Source: Pseudomonadota bacterium (GTDB lineage: Bacteria; Myxococcota; Polyangia; GCA-2747355; JACKDQ01). Taken from it: DNA of 5,166 bases. Below, in pieces: positions 1 through 5,024 of this stretch. The translations under genes were made by a program, and so were the position numbers. Position 1 is the first letter of the stretch; every line of letters starts with the position of its first letter. The DNA is taken from assembly GCA_030591195.1 (NCBI GenBank), contig JAUVBO010000342.1, positions 1 through 5,166 on the forward strand. Direction: 5' to 3'. Below the pieces are notes generated by a model that saw nothing but the letters and a program-made list of their open reading frames with translations, had not been told where the DNA came from and did no database searches.

Positions 1-330
1 CGATCGATGCACGTAGTCACGCAGCTGCAGCATGTGTCGTGGCAACAGCTCAGTGAAGGTCACGCCGACCTCCTCCTCGTTGAGCTGGCGCACCACCCGG
101 CCGTGGATCAGGCACTGCTGGACCTTGCCCTCGCGGTCCGCCAGCCGCAGATCCACCGCGACCTCCGTGTCGAGCGGCGGTAGCCAGGGCGTGTCGAGCC
201 GCAGGCCGGTCTCCGAGAGCTCCGGCACCGTCGCGGTCATCACTCCCCAGTGGGTCTCGAAGCGCACCATCTGGCCCAGCGCGGCCCGATCGTGCCGGCG
301 TCGCTCCTTGGGTAGGTACTCGTCTAGCAT
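1..330 (-). CDS. PilZ-domain protein, 3' end cut by the window edge
   Basis: An open frame of 110 codons starts at 330 and runs without a stop to base 1, so the gene is partial. The start fits: a GGGGG purine run lies about seven bases upstream of the ATG. The product has the layout of a PilZ domain, the small beta-barrel that binds cyclic di-GMP and controls motility, exopolysaccharide or transcription. An RxxxR motif is at residues 11-15 (RRHDR), and a [D/N]xSxxG-like motif at residues 37-42 reads ELSETG. A later strand contains GRVVR (77-81) and GVTF (89-92). The first position of the second motif is Glu rather than Asp or Asn, so ligand binding may be weakened. It lies 75 bp downstream of the radical SAM gene on the same strand and could be read through from it, but has its own ribosome site. 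The fold call is fairly secure; its output is unknown. Confidence 0.8.
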   Translation of the reverse strand, partial: MLDEYLPKERRRHDRAALGQMVRFETHWGVMTATVPELSETGLRLDTPWLPPLDTEVAVDLRLADREGKVQQCLIHGRVVRQLNEEEVGVTFTELLPRHMLQLRDYVHRS

Positions 331-405
331 TCTCTGCCCCCTGCGGTGAGGATCTCGGTCCTCTTCATGGGTAACAGAGACCCCACGGGTGGGCCATTTT
401 TCGGT

Positions 406-1608
406 TCAGCCGGCGATGGTTGGCGGTGGCAGGTCGCCACCGTCGGGATCGACCTCGGCCTCGCCGCCGTCCTGGCGGTCGGCGATGGCCAGCTCCTCGG
501 CGTTCGGCTCGTCCTCGCCGAGCAGATCGAAGCGCTTGTGCAGCACCGCCTGGCGGTAGAAGCAGTAGGGGTTGTCGAAGCGGTTGTCGGTGTGGCTGTA
601 GGCGGTCCAGGCGCAGCCTCCGCGGCAGATGTCGCGGTAGCGGCAGGTGGCGCAGAAGCCCGCTAGCTGGTCCTCGGTGAAGCCGCGGTTGTAGGCGTAG
701 CCGCCCTCTCGTTGCCAGATCTCCGACAGCGAGCGGTCGCGCAGGTTGCCTTCGGAGAAGAGGTCCTTGCCATGGCGGGCCGAGGGCATCGACAGACAGC
801 CCTTGACGTTGCCGTCGCTCTCGATGCCGATCACCTGGCAGCCGGCGCGACAGCCGATCCAGAAGGAGATCTTCGCGCCGCGGTCGCGCAGGGCCTTCTC
901 GTAGCGGCCGAAGTAGCCGAGGTTGTCGGCGGGGCAGATGATCGGGCGGGCCACCTCGTCGCTGCGCAGCTCGGCCACCAGCGGCACCAGCCAGAGCAGG
1001 TCCTCGGGCTCGATCACCATCTCCCAGTGCTCGCGCATCTCGCCCGAGGGTGTGCCCACCTGCACCTGCCAGGAGGCTACCCCGTGGTCGGCGAGGAAGT
1101 CGCGGAACTCGGGCAGCTGGTCCTTGTTCGGCGTCATCACGGTGGTGATCACGCTCACGGGCATCCCCCCAGCGACGCAGAGATCGATCGCGTCGACCAC
1201 CCGGCGAAAGGAGCTCTCGCGGCGGATCGTGTCGTGGGCCTCCTCGAAGCCGTCGAGGCTGAAGGCGACGTTCATCAGCCCCGCGGCCGTGGCCTGCTCG
1301 AGCTGCTCGGCGCCCCAGCGCCAGCCGTTGGAGATGATGTTGACCCGCACGCCGAGGTCGGTCAGCCGCTTGCCGATGACGTGCCAGTCTGGGTTGAGGG
1401 TTGGCTCACCGCCGCCGAGGGTCACCTTCTCGCAGCCCGCCGCGGCGAGCTCGCCGGCGACCCGCAGGCACTCGTCGAGGGTCAGCTCGTTTTCACGACA
1501 GGTGCCAGCGTGGGAGCCGCAGTGCTTGCAGCGGAGGTTGCAGGCGAGGGTCAGCTCCCAGACGCAGAAACGAGGGCGATAGCCGAAGCGCTGCAGCAGA
1601 TCGATCAT
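406..1608 (-). CDS. Radical SAM/SPASM enzyme, probable peptide maturase
   Basis: A 400-residue enzyme expected to cleave S-adenosylmethionine reductively and modify a peptide by radical chemistry in the cytoplasm. The CX3CX2C cluster motif is C23, C27, C30, followed by the SAM-binding GGEP at 66-69. The C-terminal SPASM domain is complete: C253, then 12 residues to G266 and GX4C at C271, then C319-X2-C322-X5-C328-X3-C332 and a last C349. There is an extra Cys at 257. These ligands should hold two auxiliary 4Fe-4S clusters, as in anSME- and PqqE-type maturases. The radical SAM core begins by about residue 14, so no PqqD-like recognition domain precedes it. After residue 365 comes an acidic, Pro/Gly-rich tail whose last 15 residues resemble the repeats of the neighbouring protein. 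The gene starts 24 bp after that protein's stop, with no clear Shine-Dalgarno, which suggests translational coupling. Substrate and reaction are inferred from context only. Confidence 0.9.
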   Translation of the reverse strand: MIDLLQRFGYRPRFCVWELTLACNLRCKHCGSHAGTCRENELTLDECLRVAGELAAAGCEKVTLGGGEPTLNPDWHVIGKRLTDLGVRVNIISNGWRWGAEQLEQATAAGLMNVAFSLDGFEEAHDTIRRESSFRRVVDAIDLCVAGGMPVSVITTVMTPNKDQLPEFRDFLADHGVASWQVQVGTPSGEMREHWEMVIEPEDLLWLVPLVAELRSDEVARPIICPADNLGYFGRYEKALRDRGAKISFWIGCRAGCQVIGIESDGNVKGCLSMPSARHGKDLFSEGNLRDRSLSEIWQREGGYAYNRGFTEDQLAGFCATCRYRDICRGGCAWTAYSHTDNRFDNPYCFYRQAVLHKRFDLLGEDEPNAEELAIADRQDGGEAEVDPDGGDLPPPTIAG

Positions 1609-1632
1609 GTGACAGTCTACCGGCTCAGAGGG

Positions 1633-2121
1633 TCAGGTCGAGGCGTCAGGATCCGGCGCCATGTAGGGCGGGAGCGGCGCGGCGTCGGGGTCGGGCGCCA
1701 TGTAGTCCATCTGGGCGCCGCTATCGAGGCCGAGGTCGGCAGGTGGGGCCGAGTAGAGCGCCACCGCGCCGCCGTCCGGCTCGGGCGCCATGTAGTCGGG
1801 CTGGGGCCCGATGTCGGGGGCCATGTAGGGCGGCACCGGCCCGCCGTCGGGGAACGGGGCCGCGTAGACCGCGGCGTCGGCGGCCATGTACGGTGGCAGG
1901 GGCCCTGCGTCCACCGCCTGGCCGTCCACCTGGCCCTGGGCATCGCCGGTGGGCACCGAGCGATCGTCGTCGTTGCAGGCGCCGGTCGACAGGGCGAGGC
2001 CGGCGCCGAGGGCTGCCGGCAGCACGACCTTGCGGACGCTCTTGGTCACCACCTGCCGCACCCGCTGGTCGAGGTCGGCGCACACGGCCTGGATCACCGC
2101 TCGGATCTCTTTTTCGGTCAT
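1633..2121 (-). CDS. Putative multi-core RiPP precursor or modified lipoprotein with Tyr-x-Ala repeats
   Basis: A 162-residue protein; I do not recognise a named family. Residues 1-31 are charged and probably helical with regularly spaced Ile/Val/Leu, like a leader. Residues 32-48 are hydrophobic and end at Cys49 (STGAC), a poor lipobox followed by NDDD, so membrane export or lipidation is possible. Residues 71-162 are rich in Pro, Asp, Gly and Ala and contain seven tyrosines, at 78, 86, 99, 110, 123, 140 and 153. Every one is followed by x-Ala, and six of the seven by x-Ala-Pro; x is Met five times. Typical spacers are PDGG, PDAA and LPP. The start has a good AGGGAG eight bases upstream. The next gene, 24 bp on, is a radical SAM/SPASM enzyme, so the tyrosine sites are likely substrates for it. 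The alternative is an ordinary Pro-rich lipoprotein next to an unrelated enzyme. Confidence 0.8.
   Translation of the reverse strand: MTEKEIRAVIQAVCADLDQRVRQVVTKSVRKVVLPAALGAGLALSTGACNDDDRSVPTGDAQGQVDGQAVDAGPLPPYMAADAAVYAAPFPDGGPVPPYMAPDIGPQPDYMAPEPDGGAVALYSAPPADLGLDSGAQMDYMAPDPDAAPLPPYMAPDPDAST
1640..1900 (-). repeat. Degenerate coding repeats for Tyr-x-Ala-Pro units
   Basis: The second half of the small protein gene holds seven imperfect units with spacings between tyrosines of 8, 13, 11, 13, 17 and 13 residues. At DNA level the plus strand shows GGCGCCATGTAG exactly at 1655-1666, 1694-1705 and 1784-1795, with close variants near 1817 and 1880; this reads Tyr-Met-Ala-Pro on the coding strand. 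All seven Tyr codons are TAC. The motif is kept while the spacers drift, which suggests selection on the protein motif rather than recent DNA duplication alone. Confidence 0.75.
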
Positions 2122-2129
2122 CTCGTTGG

Positions 2130-2135
2130 CTCCCT
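2130..2135 (-). promoter_or_regulatory. Ribosome binding site of the repeat protein
   Basis: Read on the minus strand this is AGGGAG, eight bases before the ATG at 2121. It supports that start and the leader-like N-terminus. Confidence 0.6.
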
Positions 2136-2160
2136 GGGCTGTTCAGCCGGAACGACCCCT

Positions 2161-2178
2161 ACTCTACATGCACTCTAC
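2161..2178 (-). repeat. Two GTAGAGT direct repeats, one helical turn apart
   Basis: On the minus strand GTAGAGT occurs at 2178-2172 and again at 2167-2161, separated by four bases (ATGC). The period of 11 bp puts both on the same face of the helix, as with direct-repeat sites of response regulators. It lies 40 to 57 bases before the start of the repeat protein. The TAGAGT part also resembles a -10 box, so this may instead be promoter sequence. Confidence 0.4.
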
Positions 2179-2356
2179 TGCAAACGACACGCCATGCGGG
2201 GGCATTACTTAGAGAAAGTGATCTTAAATAGTTACGAGGGACTCACGATGGCGGTGGGCCAGAATCTGTGTCACTCGCCGGGTCGAGTAGCCAGCGGTAC
2301 GACAGAATTTTGAGGCGGGACAATCGTTGGTCTTTTTGCCTCTGGAGGGCCGAAGT

Positions 2357-2369
2357 GGGCCTTAGGCCC
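2357..2369 (-). other. Short inverted repeat over the zinc-ribbon stop codon
   Basis: GGGCC (2357-2361) and GGCCC (2365-2369) flank the stop codon and can pair around a three-base loop. No T-run follows on the minus strand, so it is not a standard intrinsic terminator; it could stabilise the 3' end of the message or be chance. Confidence 0.25.
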
Positions 2370-2658
2370 AGTATTCGTCCGGGCCGGTGATGGTCTCCTC
2401 CAGCTCGATCAGCAGCTCCGGATCGACGAGCATCTCCGGCGAGAGGGGCTCGCACACCGTGTCCTCGCCGGAGTCGAACTCGCCGAGCATCTCGCCGCTG
2501 AGCATGAACGTCGCGTCGCGGAGGTCCATGCCGCATCCGGGACAACAGGCGCCGTCTTGATTGGGCTCGATCACGAGGCCGTGGTTGCAGAACAGACAGA
2601 ATCGAATCTGGGGCAGTTCGAGGTCGGCTGGCCTGTTGAAGTCTGCTCGGTGGCTCAT
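2362..2658 (-). CDS. Small zinc-ribbon protein with acidic C-terminal half
   Basis: A 98-residue protein with a two-CxxC zinc ribbon: C21-L-F-C24 and C39-P-G-C42, with an additional Cys at 38. Such ribbons bind one zinc or iron and usually serve protein or nucleic-acid contacts. Residues 54-98 are strongly acidic, with many Glu, Asp and Leu, and no membrane segment is seen. The frame is open further upstream to 2844, but I chose the ATG at 2658 because AGGAG lies five bases before it, and because the upstream extension runs through repeats and hairpins and does not look coding. The last three residues are Tyr-Trp-Ala, its only tyrosine. It is 240 bp upstream of the repeat protein on the same strand, so a shared function is possible but unproven. 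Specific function unknown. Confidence 0.75.
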   Translation of the reverse strand: MSHRADFNRPADLELPQIRFCLFCNHGLVIEPNQDGACCPGCGMDLRDATFMLSGEMLGEFDSGEDTVCEPLSPEMLVDPELLIELEETITGPDEYWA

Positions 2659-2663
2659 GGTCT

Positions 2664-2668
2664 CTCCT
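2664..2668 (-). promoter_or_regulatory. Ribosome binding site deciding the zinc-ribbon start
   Basis: AGGAG on the minus strand, five bases before the ATG at 2658. This is the best Shine-Dalgarno near any in-frame start and argues against the longer frame beginning at 2844. Confidence 0.7.
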
Positions 2669-2679
2669 GGTCCTCGGCT

Positions 2680-2711
2680 GTCTTTGCTCCGTACGGTCTT
2701 TGCTCCGTACG
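2680..2711 (-). repeat. Perfect tandem duplication of a 16-bp unit
   Basis: GTCTTTGCTCCGTACG occurs at 2680-2695 and again, immediately and without mismatch, at 2696-2711. Each copy ends in the palindrome CGTACG. It lies in the presumed leader or promoter of the zinc-ribbon gene, 22 to 53 bases before its start. It could be a duplicated operator or a recent slippage product. Confidence 0.75.
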
Positions 2712-2753
2712 TTGATTGCAGGGTGCAGTAATCAACATCACAGCAATCAACAT
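2712..2753 (-). promoter_or_regulatory. Operator-like cluster of TTGATT/AATCAA elements
   Basis: TTGATTGC at 2712-2719 is the exact inverted copy of GCAATCAA at 2743-2750. In addition AATCAACAT is directly repeated at 2730-2738 and 2745-2753, a 15-bp period. Three copies of one hexamer in 42 bp, directly upstream of the 16-bp tandem repeat, suggest a regulator site for the zinc-ribbon gene. No promoter boxes could be assigned with confidence. Confidence 0.4.
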
Positions 2754-2777
2754 GCCAAGGATGTGTATCCTGAACAA

Positions 2778-2815
2778 CAAAGAGAAAAGCGTCCAATGGC
2801 GAAGCAAGCTTCGCC
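2778..2815 (-). terminator. Possible intrinsic terminator of the HAD gene
   Basis: GGCGAAGC (2798-2805) and GCTTCGCC (2808-2815) form a perfect 8-bp stem with a two-base gap, in practice a four-base loop. Read on the minus strand the stem is followed by a T-rich stretch (CTTTTCTCTTTG) after about eight bases. The delayed T-tract makes it imperfect. It lies about 80 bp after the HAD stop and before the zinc-ribbon gene. Confidence 0.4.
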
Positions 2816-2845
2816 TCCGATGGCGCAGACTTTGCGTTGAGCAAC

Positions 2846-2886
2846 TCCGAACACGGCCAATGATGCTCTCAGGGGCGGTGTTCGGA
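2846..2886 (-). other. 9-bp inverted repeat just after the HAD gene
   Basis: TCCGAACAC (2846-2854) pairs perfectly with GTGTTCGGA (2878-2886) across a 23-base loop. It begins 12 bp beyond the HAD stop codon. There is no T-run, so it may be an mRNA-stabilising stem or the first part of a two-hairpin 3' end together with the stem at 2798-2815. Confidence 0.35.
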
Positions 2887-2897
2887 TCGGCCAGGCC

Positions 2898-3686
2898 TCA
2901 GCCGAGGAGCCGGTTGACCACCTCCGCGAACCCCACGCCGCCCGGTGCCTCCGTGATGTAGGCCGGCAGCGCGTCCATCCGGTGGGCAAGCTGCCGCACG
3001 TTGGCCACGCCCACCGCATGAGGGAAGGCGCGGAACATCGGCACGTCGTTGGGCGAGTCGCCGACGAAGGTGGCCCGGTCCACGTCCAGCGGCCGGCCGA
3101 GCAGCTCGGCGCAACAGCGGTGGCACATGCTCAGCTTGTCGTAGCTGCCGAACCAGCCATTGACGTGGATCGAGCTGACCTTGGCCGTGGCGCCGTGGGC
3201 GGCGAAGACCTCGACGATGCGATCGATGGCCGCCTCGTCGAGGGGCGGGTCGACCTCCTCGCAGAAGTCGATCGCCAGATCGAACTCGCGGTAGGCCTGG
3301 TCGGTGGCGACCTTGCAGCCGGGGACCTCGACCAGGACCTCGTCGGCGATGGCGTCGAGCCGCTGGCGGGCGTCCGCCGGGCGCTCGGCATAGATCCGGC
3401 GGATGCGACCGCCCTGGTCGAGGGCGAAGGCGAGGGCGCCGTTCTCGCCGACAACCGCCGCCACCGGCCACATCCGGGCGAGGTGATCGCACCAGCCCGC
3501 CGGACGCCCGGTGACGACGACGACCCCGATCCCCGCGGCCTGGGCCCGCCAGATCGCGTCGAATGCCTCGCGCTGGAGCTGTCCGTCGCTGGTGAGGGTG
3601 TCGTCGAGGTCGGTGAAGACCAGGCTGATCCTCGAGCGCACCGCGTCGGGCATCGAGGAGATCGGGCGGGAATCTAGCTGGCTCAT
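2898..3686 (-). CDS. HAD-superfamily (subclass IIB) phosphatase
   Basis: A 262-residue cytoplasmic phosphohydrolase of the haloacid dehalogenase superfamily. Motif I is FTDLDDT at 24-30, with D26 the likely nucleophile and D28 the acid/base. Motif II is TGR at 59-61, the motif III Lys is probably K184, and motif IV GDSPND at 209-214 binds magnesium. The large cap between motifs II and III (roughly 85-175) fits class IIB, the group with Cof-type, sucrose-phosphate and mannosyl-3-phosphoglycerate phosphatases. Length is normal. The start at 3686 is backed by GGAGG six bases upstream; Met12 is a less likely alternative. The region 171-190 (SSIHVNGWFGSYDK) resembles a group of bacterial HAD-IIB proteins I recall, but no substrate can be named. 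It is transcribed away from the divergent lipoprotein gene, with 53 bp between their starts. Confidence 0.88.
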   Translation of the reverse strand: MSQLDSRPISSMPDAVRSRISLVFTDLDDTLTSDGQLQREAFDAIWRAQAAGIGVVVVTGRPAGWCDHLARMWPVAAVVGENGALAFALDQGGRIRRIYAERPADARQRLDAIADEVLVEVPGCKVATDQAYREFDLAIDFCEEVDPPLDEAAIDRIVEVFAAHGATAKVSSIHVNGWFGSYDKLSMCHRCCAELLGRPLDVDRATFVGDSPNDVPMFRAFPHAVGVANVRQLAHRMDALPAYITEAPGGVGFAEVVNRLLG

Positions 3687-3739
3687 TTGGCGCCTCCGTC
3701 GAGATCCCTGCTACCATAGGACGCCTGGCGCCGGGTTGC
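3687..3739. promoter_or_regulatory. Short divergent promoter region
   Basis: Only 53 bp separate the HAD start and the lipoprotein start, so the two genes must share or overlap their control regions, or have promoters inside the opposite gene. The HAD side contains a GGAGG ribosome site at 3693-3697. TACCATAGG near 3712 reads as a weak -10 candidate on either strand; no clear -35 was found. Confidence 0.35.
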
Positions 3740-4951
3740 ATGACAAAGACCGCTCCGATCTTCAGGCCGCTCTTGCTCTCGCTGGCCTTGCTCTGCGCCC
3801 TGGCCGGCTGCGAACGCTGGGGGCGCTGTCGGGGGCCGATCAGCTGCTGCGCGAGCTGCGATGGTCCGATCACTCGCAGCTCGACCTGCGAGTGCCCCGC
3901 GGGCGAGACCCCGATTCACCTCTGCCCCAAGCGCTCGGCCTGCGTCATCGACTTCTACGTCGGGGACGGCCCGGCGAGCTGCTGCGGCTCCTGCGAGGGG
4001 ACCGAGCTCTACGAGGCAGAGAGCGCCTGCCGCGGCGAGGATCGTTACCTGCACGAGTGTCCGGTCGAGTCGGCCTGCTTCCAGACCTACCAGGCCGGCC
4101 TGCTCGACGCGGTCTACCTGCCGTTCTCTCCCGCAGCGATCGGCCTCGGTGGCTTCCTCTCCGCGGTCTGGGGCGCCTCAGCGGACGACGTCTGGGTCGT
4201 CGGCTCCACGGGTCGGGTGCTGCGCGGTGGTCCGGGCGGCTGGCGCACGGTGCCGTCGGGGACCCACGAGGACCTGCACGCGGTCTGGGGGCGCTCTGCC
4301 ACCGAGGTCTGGGCGGCAGGCGGCGGCGGCGTGCTGCTACGCTTCGACGGCGAGGGCTGGAGCGAGGTCCCCACAGGGGTCGACGCGTCGTTCTATGGGC
4401 TGTGGGGCGACGAGCAGGCTCTGTGGGCGGTGGGGGCCGCGGGAACGATCCTGCGGCTGTCGGCCGGAGAGGTGCGGGTGGTCGCTCCCGCGCCGACGAC
4501 GAAGCACCTCGCCGGGATCTGGGGCGGCAGCGGCGGCGACGTCTGGGCCGTCGGCGAGCGAGGTACGATCCTCCGCCGTGGCGTGGGCAGCTGGCGACCG
4601 CAGGCCTCGCCCACCGATGAGCACCTGACCGCCATCTGGGGATTGGACGATGCACCGATCTGGATCGCCGGCCTGTCGGGGACGTTGCTGCGTCGGCACG
4701 GAGATGGCTGGCGCTCCGAGGAGCCGCCGGTGCGGGCACACCTGGTGCACCTGCACGGCAGCGCCGCGGCCGACGTCTGGGCGGTGGGCAGCGACGGCGT
4801 GATCCTGCGCTACGATGGCTCGGGCTGGCTCCGGGGCTCGTATTTCTACGGCAGCGGCCCCCACGATCTGTTTGGCGTCTGGAGCCTCGGAGCGACGGTC
4901 TGGGTGGTCGGCGACGAGGGCACGATCCTCGTCCATGACGTCGCTCGGTAG
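3740..4951 (+). CDS. Lipoprotein with duplicated Cys-rich module and seven-repeat beta-propeller
   Basis: A 403-residue predicted lipoprotein. A short basic N-terminus and hydrophobic core end in the lipobox LAGC with Cys24 as the lipid site. Residues 32-68 and 77-113 are two 37-residue copies of one Cys-rich module, sharing GPxSCCxSC and a closing CPxxSAC. From 139 to 403 there are seven repeats with a mostly 39-residue period, of the form L-x-x-[IV]-W-G-x(4)-D-V-W-x-V-G-x-x-G-x-[IL]-L-R and a later Gly-Trp, starting near 139, 178, 217, 256, 295, 334 and 376. Seven such repeats fit a seven-bladed propeller, a scaffold for binding at the cell surface; this repeat style is common in myxobacterial surface proteins. 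The ligand is unknown. The Shine-Dalgarno before the ATG is weak, but the signal peptide supports this start. An inverted repeat overlaps and follows the stop. Confidence 0.87.
   Translation: MTKTAPIFRPLLLSLALLCALAGCERWGRCRGPISCCASCDGPITRSSTCECPAGETPIHLCPKRSACVIDFYVGDGPASCCGSCEGTELYEAESACRGEDRYLHECPVESACFQTYQAGLLDAVYLPFSPAAIGLGGFLSAVWGASADDVWVVGSTGRVLRGGPGGWRTVPSGTHEDLHAVWGRSATEVWAAGGGGVLLRFDGEGWSEVPTGVDASFYGLWGDEQALWAVGAAGTILRLSAGEVRVVAPAPTTKHLAGIWGGSGGDVWAVGERGTILRRGVGSWRPQASPTDEHLTAIWGLDDAPIWIAGLSGTLLRRHGDGWRSEEPPVRAHLVHLHGSAAADVWAVGSDGVILRYDGSGWLRGSYFYGSGPHDLFGVWSLGATVWVVGDEGTILVHDVAR
3833..4078 (+). repeat. Tandem Cys-rich protein modules (coding)
   Basis: Residues 32-68 and 77-113 of the lipoprotein align over 37 positions without gaps. 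Six cysteines match: 36, 37, 40, 52, 62, 68 in the first copy and 81, 82, 85, 97, 107, 113 in the second. The first copy has an extra Cys50. Six conserved cysteines outside the cytoplasm suggest three disulfides per module. Confidence 0.7.
4154..4948 (+). repeat. Seven propeller repeats (coding)
   Basis: Seven consecutive protein repeats of 39 to 42 residues fill the C-terminal two thirds of the lipoprotein. The clearest signature is WG then DVWAVG then GTILR. Repeat 3 lacks one residue in the turn (WGDEQALWAVG), repeat 6 has His-Gly for Trp-Gly, and repeat 7 ends early at the C-terminus, as expected if the N-terminal strand completes the last blade. Confidence 0.75.
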
Positions 4952-4967
4952 CGGCTCGGTAGCCGCT
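4943..4967 (+). other. Direct and inverted repeat at the lipoprotein stop
   Basis: GCTCGGTAGC is repeated at 4943-4952 and 4954-4963 (11-bp period), and the first copy contains the stop codon. Within it AGCGGCT (4950-4956) pairs with AGCCGCT (4961-4967) around a four-base loop. No T-run follows, so a terminator role is uncertain. Confidence 0.4.
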
Positions 4968-4992
4968 CGGGTCAAGAGCGGTGTCCCGATCG

Positions 4993-5004
4993 GCGAATAT
5001 TCGC
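4993..5004. promoter_or_regulatory. 12-bp perfect palindrome before the last gene
   Basis: GCGAATATTCGC is a perfect palindrome in an otherwise GC-rich stretch, 20 bases before the start at 5025. It may be an operator or overlap the promoter (TATCCT follows at 5007-5012 as a weak -10 candidate). Confidence 0.3.
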
Positions 5005-5024
5005 GCTATCCTGCTCGTATCACG

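Larger units (their letters stand above)
2122..2361 (-). promoter_or_regulatory. Intergenic region upstream of the repeat protein and radical SAM pair
   Basis: These 240 bp hold no supported gene and separate the zinc-ribbon gene from the pair, so the pair probably has its own promoter here. The stretch around 2207-2236 is clearly poorer in GC than its surroundings. On the minus strand TAAGAT (2221-2226) is a possible -10 box, but I see no convincing -35. Two copies of GTAGAGT with an 11-bp period lie closer to the gene at 2161-2178. Confidence 0.4.

Noticed and set aside
382..401. Terminator-like CCCAC/GTGGG stem followed by five T on the plus strand
   Set aside because: It points in the plus direction, where no gene is supported upstream. 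The stem is only five pairs, and it has no T-run in the direction of the flanking minus-strand genes.
1640..1900. CRISPR or minisatellite array
   Set aside because: The repeats are in frame, degenerate and of unequal spacing, and they encode a consistent protein motif.
712..2313. A 533-codon open frame on the plus strand
   Set aside because: It lies opposite the radical SAM and repeat-protein genes, which have clear motifs. Its His/Gly/Val/Ala-rich translation has no domain pattern and reflects high GC in the antisense frame.
2659..2844. N-terminal extension of the zinc-ribbon frame up to 2844
   Set aside because: It passes through the tandem repeats and hairpin, looks non-coding, and a strong ribosome site supports the start at 2658.
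3724..3738. Sigma-54-like CTGGCGC...TTGC just before the lipoprotein ATG
   Set aside because: The GG-to-GC spacing is one base short of the required ten, and the -12 element would overlap the start codon.
3511..4620. A 369-codon plus-strand open frame in another frame of the lipoprotein and across the HAD gene
   Set aside because: The translation is Arg/Gly/Leu-rich without motifs, and it overlaps two well supported genes.
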